From Bacillus massiliglaciei (GTDB lineage: Bacteria > Bacillota > Bacilli > Bacillales > DSM-1321), in the NCBI RefSeq assembly GCF_900098925.1, contig NZ_LT622357.1:210170-274169 (forward strand): a DNA stretch of 64,000 nt, read 5' to 3'. The first letter of the stretch is position 1; the number at the start of each line of letters is the position of its first letter. The position numbers and the translations under genes were made by a program. This document shows, piece after piece, positions 1 to 8,657 of this stretch. The notes under the pieces are model-generated. The model saw only the letters and a program-made list of their open reading frames with translations, did no database searches and was not told the DNA's origin.

Positions 1-437
1 ACCTGGTCCTTATCCTTTAGCTTGCCCTGCAAATGAAAGTCCCATCGGCCATTGCCTTCGTTTTTAAAAATGGATATGGTTAATACATTTTCTATATGGC
101 AGTCCAGCTGCTCCGCCAGAATATTGAAATAGCCGCTTGTCCACGAAGCGATCATTTCATCCAGCTCCTTAGAGCCCTCAATCATGTCAACGACTTCATA
201 ATCGCATTGGAAAGAGGATTGCTGCCAATTGGCCGTCAATAATAATTCCACAAACCGCGGCATCTCCAAATTGGAAAGCCGTGCTTCCTGCTGGGCTTCC
301 ATGATGATTTCATCAATGATTCCCTTCACACGGTCCAGCTTGTTCAGCTCAAGATTCCCTTTGATAATCTGAATTTTATTCAGCCAGTCATGACGCGACT
401 GGCGCAGCACATCTACCGTTGTCCACTTTTTCTCCAT
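1..437 (-). CDS. spo0B: Spo0B sporulation phosphotransferase, N-terminal part (3' end outside window)
   Basis: Spo0B passes phosphate from Spo0F to Spo0A in the sporulation phosphorelay, in the cytoplasm. The translation begins MEKKWTTVDVLRQSRHDWLN; the SRHDW motif holds the phosphorylated histidine, here His16, in the first helix of the dimerisation hairpin. The ATG at 437 is preceded by only a modest ribosome site (GGTG about 9 bases upstream). About 145 residues are visible and the gene runs off the left edge. Position after rpmA matches the known Bacillus order, where obg follows. Identification rests on motif, length and synteny and is firm. Confidence 0.93.
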   Translation of the reverse strand, partial: MEKKWTTVDVLRQSRHDWLNKIQIIKGNLELNKLDRVKGIIDEIIMEAQQEARLSNLEMPRFVELLLTANWQQSSFQCDYEVVDMIEGSKELDEMIASWTSGYFNILAEQLDCHIENVLTISIFKNEGNGRWDFHLQGKLKDKDQ

Positions 438-833
438 ATTTTCAGCACCTACAATTAAAATAAATCAGCTCTCACTAAAGCCACTTTTTGGTTGCTTCTA
501 AGTATATCAAAAAAAACATGCTTGATAAATGAATCCAAATTCATCTGTTTTTTATCCTGGATGCCGTCGTGCAAAGGGCACAAGCAGCCGTCCATCATGC
601 CCTTTGAGCGGCGGCAGAGCTTTTTTAGGCCATAAGGCCTCTCAGATGAAGTCCGCCTCAAACTGACCGATCCTTTCATCCTATAAGAAGCAGGCAAAAA
701 AACCGGCCCCAAAAATAAAGGACCGATTCCCCCATGCACAATATATTGCAAACCTCTATACAACGTTGCGATATATTATGTTGATCTGGAAGGAATCAGC
801 CCTTTTGAGCCAGTTTGTTTTCAAAGATGCTTA
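438..833. other. rpmA-spo0B intergenic region
   Basis: Nearly 400 bases without a supported gene. It holds the rpmA terminator (696-727) and an 8-bp hairpin around 568-604. A TATACT box lies in the segment just upstream of spo0B and could be a sigma-A -10, but only a poor -35 (TTTATC) lies 17 bases before it. The open frame across 455-763 on the minus strand crosses the terminator and has no recognisable protein features. Confidence 0.5.
696..727 (-). terminator. Rho-independent terminator after rpmA
   Basis: On the minus strand an 8-bp stem (ATCGGTCC with GGGCCGGT, including G-U pairs) closes an A/T-rich loop and is followed by seven T. It separates the rplU-prp-rpmA unit from spo0B. Confidence 0.65.
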
Positions 834-1136
<303 letters not shown>

Positions 1137-1469
1137 CTACTTATTAAGGATCACTTTCATGTATTTACCATAGTCCCGTTCAATGGTCTGCAGCGATACG
1201 AGCATTCCTTGGAGAAGCAGATCAACCTTTTCCGCCGATTCCTCGGAAATATCCGAGGGAATCGTGCATTGAAGATAGCCGCCGTCCCTGCCCTGCTCAA
1301 TCTCAGGCTCCACATCCGTTAAGGACATGATTGCATTGACAGCCCCGAAGGAAACCGCGGATGCGCCTGCACAGACAATATCTGAACCCTTTTTGGCAAA
1401 ATCGGCATGTCCGCTCATGGAAAACGAAGCGATTCGTCCCTGCGGAGCATTAATGTTTACTTTAATCAT
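1137..1469 (-). CDS. prp: Ribosomal-processing cysteine protease Prp
   Basis: Prp (YsxB family) cleaves the N-terminal extension of bL27 before ribosome assembly. The 110-residue protein shows the family's catalytic pair: His21 in SGHADFAKKG and Cys33 in DIVCAGASAVSFG. Encoded between rplU (11 bases upstream) and rpmA (12 bases downstream), the usual arrangement in Firmicutes that carry the long bL27. Length is typical. The substrate is inferred from the family and from the matching LRLDLQFF/A site in the adjacent rpmA. Confidence 0.93.
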   Translation of the reverse strand: MIKVNINAPQGRIASFSMSGHADFAKKGSDIVCAGASAVSFGAVNAIMSLTDVEPEIEQGRDGGYLQCTIPSDISEESAEKVDLLLQGMLVSLQTIERDYGKYMKVILNK

Positions 1470-1480
1470 CTGAATCAGCC

Positions 1481-1789
1481 TTACGCGTTGATCGCGTCGA
1501 TTACAACTTTAGTGTATGGTTGACGATGACCTTGCTTTTTACGGTTGTTTTTCTTCGCTTTGTATTTGAAAACAGTGATTTTCTTTTGCTTTCCTTGTTT
1601 TTCGACAGTACCTGTTACAGTAGCGCCGTCAACTAGTGGAGCTCCGACTTTCACGTTTTCGCCGCCTACGAATAAAACTTTGTCAAATGTAACAGTTTCG
1701 CCTGCTTCAGCGTTCAATTTTTCAATGTAAACTGCTTCGCCAGCTGCTACTTTAATTTGTTTACCGCCAGTTTCAATAATTGCGTACAT
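1481..1789 (-). CDS. rplU: Large ribosomal subunit protein bL21
   Basis: bL21 is a 23S rRNA-binding protein of the 50S subunit. The 102-residue product opens [18 protein letters not shown] and ends with a lysine-rich tail ([19 protein letters not shown]), both diagnostic. An AAGGAGGTG ribosome site precedes the ATG. It is the first gene of the rplU-prp-rpmA unit and follows a structured leader (about 1795-1920) of the type used for autoregulation of this operon. Confidence 0.97.
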   Translation of the reverse strand: MYAIIETGGKQIKVAAGEAVYIEKLNAEAGETVTFDKVLFVGGENVKVGAPLVDGATVTGTVEKQGKQKKITVFKYKAKKNNRKKQGHRQPYTKVVIDAINA

Positions 1790-1794
1790 ACTTG

Positions 1795-1920
1795 CACCTC
1801 CTTGAATGTCTCAGACTCGCCAGTCATAGGCGTTCTGCCATAGGCAAAAACTTACGACCTATGATGTGCGGTTGTAGCACGGGTGCTACAAACATAACAT
1901 TAAAAGTCTAACATGGGGAT
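1795..1920 (-). promoter_or_regulatory. Probable L21 leader RNA
   Basis: Between rng and rplU the minus strand folds into a strong hairpin, TTGTAGCAC paired with GTGCTACAA (about 1872-1893), then a second paired region formed by CATAGG and CCTATG segments before the ribosome site. Position and the hairpin fit the known Bacillales L21 leader, which is thought to bind bL21 and adjust operon expression. The fold was drawn by eye and no covariance search was run. Confidence 0.65.
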
Positions 1921-1965
1921 CCTCTGCCTGTCAATATGTTTAACCAGTAAAAAATCCGCGGCCTC

Positions 1966-3444
1966 TCAGTGTCTCTGAATGCTGCCGCTTATTTCTTCCT
2001 TGCTCCCAAACCGTTTGATCCGGTAGCCGTTTCCTTGATGATCGGTCAAAGTAAGGAAGAGTTTTTTGGCAATCATTTTCTCTAATGCGTCCCGATGTCT
2101 TTCATTTTCACCGAGAAGGGCGCGGGCTACATCCTGGTTCGTTTCCACCCAGACTGCTTCTTCATCTGTCAGACGGCGCTCGAGCAGCTCACGTTCAAGC
2201 CGGAAAGCCGATGCCTCCGGACTTTCGACCGCACCCTCGCCGCCGCAGACCGGGCAGGGCGATGTCAAGGTTTCCCGTAAGGACGGCTTTCCTTTTTTTC
2301 GGGTCAGCTGCAGGATTCCAAGCTCTGTAAACCCCAGCACCTGCACCGGCATCTCATCCGGACTCACCGCTTCCTTTATCGTCTCAGCTATCTGGCTCCT
2401 ATGCTTGGGATCCTCCATATTAATGAAATCAATAAGAATGATACCGCCGATATTCCGAAGCCGGATCTGACGTGCTGCTTCTTTTGCTGCAAGAAGATTC
2501 GTTTGATAAATGGTCGCTTCCTTCTCCATTTTTCCTGTGAATTTCCCGCTGTTAACATCAATCACGGTAAAAGCCTCTGTTTCCTCAATGATCAAATAGG
2601 CCCCTTTTTCAAGCTGCACATCCCTTTTCATAGCCGTTTCAACAGCGGCATCCAGCTGATAAACGGAGAAAATATCCTTCGGTCCGGATTCATGGGTAAT
2701 CCGCCACCCTGAATTCTCTGCCGCTTTTGAAAGATACTGAAAGGCTGCAAAATCATCGACAGCCAGTTCACCCTCATCGCCGCGCATGATTTCTTCTGTC
2801 AGGCTTTCCAGGAAGCTGTCCCTTTTATATAGCAAACCCGGAACCTTTTTCATTGCCGCCGCTTTCCTTTCCAGCTCCTTCATACGGTTTCTGAGAGACT
2901 CAAGCATTTCTCCGAATTCTGTTTCTGTCCGATTCTCCATAGAGGTCCGGATAATAAAGCCCTCGCCTTCCTTTTTATGCAGAAATGCCGTTTCGCGCCA
3001 TTTCTTTTGCATACGGGGGCTGTTAAATTTCTTTGATACGCCGACATAGCCGGTTCCATAGAGATATACAAGCGATTCTGATGTCAGTTCAATCAGTCCT
3101 GACAGCTTCGCGCCCTTTGTGCCTGTTTCATCCCGCTTAACCTGTACCATCAGCTTTTCACCCTGGTGAAGATATTGGCCGATCGGCCGGTTCTTTTTAT
3201 CCGGACTTTTATCCAGCTGAAAGGAGGGAAGCTCATCTCGGTGCAGAAATCCGTGTTTTTCAGCCCCGTAATCAATAAAGGCCGCATCCATGCCCGGCAA
3301 GACCCTGGACACTTTCCCAAGATAAATATTCCCGACCTCGCTTTCTTGACCCGGCGGCATCATTTCCAATTTAACAAGCTGATTTCTTTCCATTACAGCA
3401 TACCTCTTTTCCCGGGAAGAGAGGCTGGCAATTATTCTTTTCAT
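1966..3444 (-). CDS. rng: Ribonuclease G/E family endoribonuclease
   Basis: A 492-residue member of the RNase E/G family, which cuts single-stranded RNA 5' of A/U-rich sites in rRNA maturation and mRNA decay. An S1-like RNA-binding domain follows the N-terminus (GNIYLGKVSRVLPGMDAAF). The two catalytic aspartates appear in TVIDVNSGKFTG and IILIDFINM. The zinc-link motif CPVCGG is at about 397-402, followed by the small domain. It is RNase G-like in size: there is no long degradosome scaffold tail. B. subtilis lacks this gene; other Bacillaceae carry it here, between spoIVFB and rplU. The start ATG has an AAAGG site upstream. Confidence 0.93.
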   Translation of the reverse strand: MKRIIASLSSREKRYAVMERNQLVKLEMMPPGQESEVGNIYLGKVSRVLPGMDAAFIDYGAEKHGFLHRDELPSFQLDKSPDKKNRPIGQYLHQGEKLMVQVKRDETGTKGAKLSGLIELTSESLVYLYGTGYVGVSKKFNSPRMQKKWRETAFLHKKEGEGFIIRTSMENRTETEFGEMLESLRNRMKELERKAAAMKKVPGLLYKRDSFLESLTEEIMRGDEGELAVDDFAAFQYLSKAAENSGWRITHESGPKDIFSVYQLDAAVETAMKRDVQLEKGAYLIIEETEAFTVIDVNSGKFTGKMEKEATIYQTNLLAAKEAARQIRLRNIGGIILIDFINMEDPKHRSQIAETIKEAVSPDEMPVQVLGFTELGILQLTRKKGKPSLRETLTSPCPVCGGEGAVESPEASAFRLERELLERRLTDEEAVWVETNQDVARALLGENERHRDALEKMIAKKLFLTLTDHQGNGYRIKRFGSKEEISGSIQRH

Positions 3445-3519
3445 AAAAAAACCCTTTCCTTGTCCAATTGGCCGTTTTCTAAAACAGCAATCAGAGCTTT
3501 CCAGGAAAGGATATCATAT

Positions 3520-4386
3520 TTAATAGGAATATAATAGGTCACCAATTCTCCCTCTCGTCATTTTTTCGGTGAAATAGGCATGCAAAAGCTCTGTCTCATC
3601 CAGAGACCCGCTTTCCTTCCCTTCTTTCAGAACAATGATCGGATGCTTGCAGCCCCTTCTGAATAGTTCCAGCACCTTGTAGATTTCTTCATTTTCATCC
3701 ACCTTGATCGGCTTAAGCTGGGCAAGGTCCCCGCTTCTTCCATAATGCCGCTGGAGCAGAAAACGAACAAAGGCAAAATAGCGCTGTCTCCATTCCATTA
3801 CAAGCGAAAACATCAGGAAAAAGCCAATGATCCACATATTCAGGTTCAGCGGGGCTGCGGCGGCCACAATAATGAACAGCAGTGCGGTAAACCCGGTTGA
3901 TAAGTATAGAGTGTATTTATGCGCATCGATAAAAGTGTGGAGAAAGGAAAGGCCGACAAAAAGAAGCCTCCCGCCATCCAAAGGATAAATCGGCAATAAA
4001 TTGAAGATAAGAACAGCTGCATTCATATAAAGGAAACGATCATACATGTCCGGAGATATGAGTGACAGAGAAGCCGCTAAATAGGCTGCTCCCATCATCC
4101 ACAGATGCTGAAAGGGACCGGCAAGAATCACAGCCACATCTTCTTTCAGGTTTTTGTTTCCATACTCCTCGGTCTCCATGGCTCCGCCAAAGGGAAGCAG
4201 CAGGATGGATTTTATTCTCCATTTAAAGTGCCTGGCACAGACAGCATGACCCATTTCATGAATAAAAACGATCGTAAAGAGCATGAAGAGCTCCGTAAAA
4301 TGCGCTGTCAGAACGGCAGCCCCGGCAACAAACCAGAGGGTGGGATGAACCCTGATTTTCAGCAGCAGGCCGGCGTATTCATTCAA
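3520..4386 (-). CDS. spoIVFB: Stage IV sporulation intramembrane metalloprotease SpoIVFB
   Basis: SpoIVFB is a site-2-type zinc protease in the membrane around the forespore that removes the pro-sequence of sigma-K. The 288-residue protein has the HEMGH motif (His43, Glu44, His47) in a membrane helix and the third metal ligand Asp137 in YPLDGG. About six hydrophobic segments precede a C-terminal CBS-like region (from about 215) that in homologues senses ATP. The start ATG overlaps the end of spoIVFA, so the two are translationally coupled. Length and residue spacing match the family exactly. Confidence 0.95.
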   Translation of the reverse strand: MNEYAGLLLKIRVHPTLWFVAGAAVLTAHFTELFMLFTIVFIHEMGHAVCARHFKWRIKSILLLPFGGAMETEEYGNKNLKEDVAVILAGPFQHLWMMGAAYLAASLSLISPDMYDRFLYMNAAVLIFNLLPIYPLDGGRLLFVGLSFLHTFIDAHKYTLYLSTGFTALLFIIVAAAAPLNLNMWIIGFFLMFSLVMEWRQRYFAFVRFLLQRHYGRSGDLAQLKPIKVDENEEIYKVLELFRRGCKHPIIVLKEGKESGSLDETELLHAYFTEKMTRGRIGDLLYSY

Positions 4387-5143
4387 AAGAAATCACCTTT
4401 TTAGGATCGATAAAGGCTCCGTTTTCGCGAATCGCCAGATAAAACTTTCCTGTCGCATGATCATCGCTGGCCGTCACTTCCCCAAGCTCGCTGCCTCTCT
4501 TCACAAACTCGTACAGGCTTACATCAATTGATTCCAGATGCCCGTACCATGACTCACTCTTATTATCATGCTGGATGATGACCGTTTTTCCCAAGTCTTC
4601 TTTCTCACCGGCAAAGATGACAACCCCCTCCTGCAGGGCTTCAACTTTCTCTCCCGTGCTGGTTTGCAGGATAATTCCCTCCCCGTTCGTTTCAAAACTC
4701 TGTGTGATTTTTGCAGCTGCCGGAAGAGCGTAGGAGTCTTCTTCCAGTTCCTCTGTTTTCTTTTGTTCAGGCAAAAAAGCAATCGGTTTGCCAAAGGCAC
4801 CTTCATACCAGTTCGAAATCGAAGCAAATTGGAAGTCCCGGTCCATCGTCCCCTGGACAAATCCCCGAGCCGCTTCAAGTTTGGCTGAAGGATGCTTGAA
4901 AATGACGGCAATAACCATAAATAAACAAAGGGCTGCGAGCACCTTAAAAAAGAAGTGTTCCTTTTTAAATAATGGATGAGACGGTCCTGCCGATGATCCC
5001 TCATAGTCCGGAAAATCATTCATTCCATACTCCATGTTTACATGCTGATCCAATACATCCCTTGCCGCATTCTCCGTCTGAAAACTGCTTGTCTTTCTCC
5101 TCTTGGCAATCCGGTCCTGTATCGCCTTGCGTCGTTCGTCCAT
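4379..5143 (-). CDS. spoIVFA: Stage IV sporulation protein FA, SpoIVFB regulator
   Basis: SpoIVFA holds SpoIVFB inactive in the SpoIVFA-BofA-SpoIVFB complex until the SpoIVB signal arrives. The 254-residue protein has a soluble N-terminus, one membrane helix (about 88-105, FFFKVLAALCLFMVIAV) and a C-terminal LytM/M23-like domain. The fold-defining segments are present (GVVIFAGEKEDLGKTVIIQH, YGHL), but the usual HxH metal motif is replaced by KFYLAIR, so it is probably not a peptidase and serves as a recognition domain. It overlaps spoIVFB by 8 bases. A sigma-E-like promoter lies just upstream. Confidence 0.93.
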   Translation of the reverse strand: MDERRKAIQDRIAKRRKTSSFQTENAARDVLDQHVNMEYGMNDFPDYEGSSAGPSHPLFKKEHFFFKVLAALCLFMVIAVIFKHPSAKLEAARGFVQGTMDRDFQFASISNWYEGAFGKPIAFLPEQKKTEELEEDSYALPAAAKITQSFETNGEGIILQTSTGEKVEALQEGVVIFAGEKEDLGKTVIIQHDNKSESWYGHLESIDVSLYEFVKRGSELGEVTASDDHATGKFYLAIRENGAFIDPKKVISFE

Positions 5144-5180
5144 TCCTCCATCCCCCTTGCACAGTCATCGCTATATCTCC

Positions 5181-5210
5181 ATTTTATGAGCAACTTGTCC
5201 AGTCTATGAC
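5181..5210 (-). promoter_or_regulatory. Candidate sigma-E promoter of spoIVFAB
   Basis: On the minus strand GTCATAG, 15 bases, then CATAAAAT. The -10 fits the sigma-E pattern CATANNNT and the -35 keeps the ATA core. It lies about 40 bases upstream of the spoIVFA start. In B. subtilis this operon is transcribed by mother-cell sigma-E. Confidence 0.5.
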
Positions 5211-5290
5211 CGGAAAGATTTTTGCAAGAGGATCATTTCATGACTCCGCCTTCAGCTCCTGCCAACCGTCGAAAGAGGCTGGATAAAAAT

Positions 5291-5331
5291 GAAAAGCACC
5301 CCATTTCTCACAGAGAAATGGGGTGCTTTTC
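5291..5331 (-). terminator. Strong bidirectional terminator after minD / candidate RNA A
   Basis: A perfect stem of about 18 bp (GAAAAGCACCCCATTTCT with its complement) closes a 5-base loop, with T-runs usable on either strand. It ends the minCD transcript or the candidate RNA upstream of it. Confidence 0.85.
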
Positions 5332-5500
5332 ACTTATGCTGCATGAACTTCCGTGTTTAGGAACACTTTCCGGGAGGACGGTCAAGCCAATAGGCTCTCC
5401 TCTGTTCCGCCAGGAAGTTCCCTTCGCTTTAATCCATTCAGAGTGTATCTCATTCGTCTCCCATTTATAAGATCTTTCTGCTGGGTATCCAGTTTCTTCT
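5291..5500 (-). ncRNA. Candidate structured RNA A, downstream of minD
   Basis: The 200 bases after minD can fold, on the minus strand, into nested helices: GAACTTCC/GGAAGTTC (5413-5420 with 5345-5352), GGAACA/TGTTCC (5403-5408 with 5360-5365), GAGGA/TCCTC (5398-5402 with 5374-5378) and AGCC/GGCT with a 4-base loop (5385-5396). The conserved tail ATGCAGCATAAGTGAAAA then leads into the terminator. A related block follows spoIIB (candidate RNA B). I cannot name it. It may be a 3' UTR-derived or independent small RNA, or a dispersed repeat. Confidence 0.4.
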
Positions 5501-5525
5501 TATTAATGGAGTCGTGTTAAACCTT

Positions 5526-6335
5526 TTATGAGCGGCTTCCCGCAAAGAACCTTTTCAGTCTTGCCATTAATCCCTTCGGCTGCTCATCAAGCGGCATCAG
5601 CGGCACGGATTCTCCCTGGATTCTTCGGGAAATATTCCGATAGGCGATGGAAACTCGATTATCCGGATCATATGCGATCGGCTCTTTCCGGTTCGCTGCA
5701 ACAATAACTTGATCATCGTCCGGGATAATACCGAGCAGATCGATTTTCAGAAAATCCGTTACTCCGTCAATATCCATCTCTTCATCTTCATGAAGCAAAT
5801 GTCCCCGGATCCTGTTGATGATCAATTTAGGAGGATCGATATGCTCTTCTTTTTCAAGAAGGCCGATAATTCGGTCCGCATCCCTTACAGCAGGCCTCTC
5901 AGGAGTAGTGACAATAATGGCCTTGTCTGCGCCGGCAACCGCATTTTTAAATCCCTGTTCAATTCCTGCAGGGCAGTCAATGATGACATAATCATAATCA
6001 CCCTTCAATTGACCGACCAGATTGATCATCTGCTCCTCATTGACAGCAGATTTATCACTGTTCTGCGGAGCTGGCAGCAAGTACAGCAAATCTTCAAAAT
6101 GCTTGTCTTTAATTAGAGCCTGATGGATTTTACAGCGGCCTTCCACAACATCGACCAAATCATAAATAATTCGGTTTTCAAGCCCCATAATGACATCCAG
6201 ATTGCGCAGTCCGATATCCGTGTCAATCAAACAAACTTTTTTGCCAAGAAGAGCTAAAGACGTGCCCAGATTTGCGGATGTGGTCGTCTTTCCGACGCCG
6301 CCTTTTCCAGATGTAATGACAATTGCCTCTCCCAC
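5526..6335 (-). CDS. minD: Septum site-determining ATPase MinD
   Basis: MinD is a membrane-bound ParA/MinD-type ATPase that recruits MinC and keeps FtsZ rings away from the poles. The deviant Walker A motif GKGGVGKTT spans residues 10-18, with signature Lys11 and Lys16. The C-terminus (GLMARLKRFFAG) is the amphipathic membrane-targeting helix. At 269 residues it is of normal length. Only 2 bases separate it from minC, so the two form one unit. A GAGG-type ribosome site lies at the end of minC. Confidence 0.97.
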   Translation of the reverse strand: MGEAIVITSGKGGVGKTTTSANLGTSLALLGKKVCLIDTDIGLRNLDVIMGLENRIIYDLVDVVEGRCKIHQALIKDKHFEDLLYLLPAPQNSDKSAVNEEQMINLVGQLKGDYDYVIIDCPAGIEQGFKNAVAGADKAIIVTTPERPAVRDADRIIGLLEKEEHIDPPKLIINRIRGHLLHEDEEMDIDGVTDFLKIDLLGIIPDDDQVIVAANRKEPIAYDPDNRVSIAYRNISRRIQGESVPLMPLDEQPKGLMARLKRFFAGSRS

Positions 6336-6337
6336 GA

Positions 6338-7021
6338 TTAGAGTCCTCCTTCTAATCTATTTAAATTCGGTCTATATTTCTTCAATACATGAAGCTTATC
6401 TATCTCGATTTCATTCTCGCCGTTGATGAAGGCACATTCCATATCATGGCCCTGCTTTTCATATTCATCCGGTGACTGGCTGAGCAAGCCGTCAATCCGA
6501 AGCATGGCCGGTTTCATAACAGAAGCAGCGATGATGGCTTCTCTGTTGCCCTGGCATCCGGCATGAGCAATTCCGCGAAGCTGGCCCATCACATAAATGC
6601 TTCCTCCCGCCTTCACTGTCGCAGCTGGATTCACATCGCCGATCAGAAGCAAATCGCCGGGCACCTCGATAATTTGGCCGGAACGGATCACTCTGGCAAG
6701 AGTGGTCACTTGGTTTTCATCATGAATCCGGCTGGCTTCTTCCTTCGTCAAAACGTTCGATATGACTTCATCGATCACAAGCTTTTTCTTTTTGCTGATG
6801 ATTTGTTTTATCTTTGTTTTCTGCTCCTCATTCAGATACCGATTGCCTGTATGTACTTTTACTGAGATCAACGGATCATTCTCTTGAAATTGATAGTTTT
6901 CAGAGAGCTTATTTTCCAGCTCCTTCAGCAGTTCAGAGAATGAACAAGAATCATCGAGATGAAGCATAAAGCCATTTTTTGTCCCTTTAATCATAACATT
7001 TTGCTGAATTCTTTTATTCAT
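6338..7021 (-). CDS. minC: Septum site-determining protein MinC
   Basis: MinC inhibits FtsZ polymerisation and is positioned by MinD. The 227-residue protein has the N-terminal FtsZ-binding domain (VMIKGTKNGFMLHLDD) and the C-terminal beta-helix domain that binds MinD (RSGQIIEVPGDLLLIGDVNP, GIAHAG, RLEGGL at the end). A GAGGTGA site precedes the ATG by about 11 bases. It lies 196 bases downstream of mreD, in the usual mreBCD-minCD order. Confidence 0.96.
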   Translation of the reverse strand: MNKRIQQNVMIKGTKNGFMLHLDDSCSFSELLKELENKLSENYQFQENDPLISVKVHTGNRYLNEEQKTKIKQIISKKKKLVIDEVISNVLTKEEASRIHDENQVTTLARVIRSGQIIEVPGDLLLIGDVNPAATVKAGGSIYVMGQLRGIAHAGCQGNREAIIAASVMKPAMLRIDGLLSQSPDEYEKQGHDMECAFINGENEIEIDKLHVLKKYRPNLNRLEGGL

Positions 7022-7217
7022 GACGCTAGTTTCACCTCAATGAAATATAATTCGACACAGGAAAACAAATTCCCTTTTTCGTCTTTTTAAATGACTGTTT
7101 TCGCAAACTTTACTTTGGAACAAGGAAGATGTCCGCAGCAATCTCCGTCATCCATCTATTCCGCGATGAATTTCCAGCTCCAATCAAAAAAGGGAAATTC
7201 GCTTGCCGTCCGGCCGA

Positions 7218-7730
7218 TTACTCTGCTTCTCTCCGCAAATCCAATCTTTCCATCAGCCTTTTCAGCGGATAACAGAAAAGGAGAATGAATACGAAGTTCA
7301 GCAGCAATGTTGGCAAGAGCCGGCTTGTCAAAAATTCACCGAAATTCATAGCTGTGAAGGAAAGAACCACGTTTATTTCGTAAGAAACAAGCTCGATGAC
7401 TCCGACAAAAAACAAGGACACTAAACAAACGACCCAAAGGTTCATGTGCAAAACCCTCATCAGCTTGGATAGCAAATAAGCTAAGAAAGGAAGCAAGAAC
7501 ATGTAAACGCCCAAAATTTCCGTATAGACTACATCATATCCCAAGCCCAAAATGGCCCCATAAATCATTCCATACTTTCGCGAACCATAAATCGTCACAA
7601 AAAACAGGAAAACAGCCATAAATCTTGGAATGAGAAGAACATGATCTCCGAAATTCGCAAAAAACTGGGCGAAAAATCCCTCAAATACAAAAAAAATCAA
7701 AGCAATGACAGACAGGATGAAATGCTTCAT
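7218..7730 (-). CDS. mreD: Rod shape-determining membrane protein MreD
   Basis: MreD is an integral membrane part of the elongasome, linking MreB filaments to wall synthesis. The 170-residue product has about five hydrophobic segments starting at residue 4 and almost no soluble part, as is typical. Its start overlaps the end of mreC by 4 bases, giving coupling. Sequence is poorly conserved in this family, so the call relies on topology, length and position between mreC and minC. Confidence 0.93.
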   Translation of the reverse strand: MKHFILSVIALIFFVFEGFFAQFFANFGDHVLLIPRFMAVFLFFVTIYGSRKYGMIYGAILGLGYDVVYTEILGVYMFLLPFLAYLLSKLMRVLHMNLWVVCLVSLFFVGVIELVSYEINVVLSFTAMNFGEFLTSRLLPTLLLNFVFILLFCYPLKRLMERLDLRREAE

Positions 7731-8611
7731 TCAGCTTCATCCTTTCCATCATCCTCTGTGGGTTCTTCAGCTCCCACTTCACGCTGGACGACCATTACAT
7801 TATTAATATCGTAAAAGTCCGTTGCCGGCTCAATATAAGCTGTCTGGTTCAGACCGTACTGATCTATCTTCACGTCCACAACCTTTCCGATCGGCAGTCC
7901 TTTCGGGAAGATTCCTCCATAGCCAGAGGTAATGACGAGAGAATTCTTTTTGATTTTCTTATCATAAGGAATACGTTTCATCAGAAGCTGATTTTTCTCA
8001 CTGTCAAACCCTTCGATTACACCGAAAGCATTCTCATCTCCCTGCACAATCGCTGATATCCGGTTTGTTTCATCTGAAGAACTGATCAGCTGAACGGTTG
8101 ATGTGAATTGAGTGGCACTTTTCACCTTGCCGATTAAGCCTTCTGACGTGATAACCGCCATGTCTTTCTGAATGCCGTTCAAGGTTCCTTTATTGATGGA
8201 AAGCATTTCATGCCAGCGTTCAGGATTTCTGCCGATAACGGTAGCCTGAACCGGCGTATATTTCCTTAAGTCATCTTCTTTCCCCAATATATCGCGAAGT
8301 TCTTTATTTTCATTTTTCAGATCCTGCACCTGTGTCTTCAATAATACATACTCATCCAGGCGTGCCTTAAGCTTTTTGTTTTCTTCATATGTATTTTGAA
8401 GATCACTTAAATCCTCGAAAAATCCAGTTACCCCTGATACCGGTTTGCTGAAAATATTTCCTACAAAGCCTGTCGTATCTTTCAAAAAACGTTCCGGCCA
8501 GGATAATTCCTCTCTCTCCCTCAGCGAAAAGCCGATCAATGCCACGAGAACGATGATACTGACAAGCAAGAGAAGAAGTTTCTTATTTAAAAACTGTGGC
8601 ATGACTTGCAC
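7727..8611 (-). CDS. mreC: Rod shape-determining protein MreC
   Basis: MreC is an extracytoplasmic scaffold of the elongasome. The 294-residue protein has a short cytoplasmic N-terminus, one membrane helix (about residues 11-28), a coiled coil (about 68-105, LKARLDEY...LKNENKELRD) and the beta-domain with the family motifs VIGRNPERWHEML and GLIGKV. The acidic C-terminal tail (EEPTEDDGKDEAE) is variable in the family. It lies 93 bases after mreB and overlaps mreD. Confidence 0.95.
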   Translation of the reverse strand: MQVMPQFLNKKLLLLLVSIIVLVALIGFSLREREELSWPERFLKDTTGFVGNIFSKPVSGVTGFFEDLSDLQNTYEENKKLKARLDEYVLLKTQVQDLKNENKELRDILGKEDDLRKYTPVQATVIGRNPERWHEMLSINKGTLNGIQKDMAVITSEGLIGKVKSATQFTSTVQLISSSDETNRISAIVQGDENAFGVIEGFDSEKNQLLMKRIPYDKKIKKNSLVITSGYGGIFPKGLPIGKVVDVKIDQYGLNQTAYIEPATDFYDINNVMVVQREVGAEEPTEDDGKDEAE

Positions 8612-8657
8612 CTCTATTATTCTAATTTACTTCGTTTCACACGTGCTAAACAACAGG

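Noticed and set aside
455-763. Minus-strand frame of 102 codons between rpmA and spo0B
   Set aside because: It crosses the rpmA terminator, has no ribosome site and no recognisable protein features.
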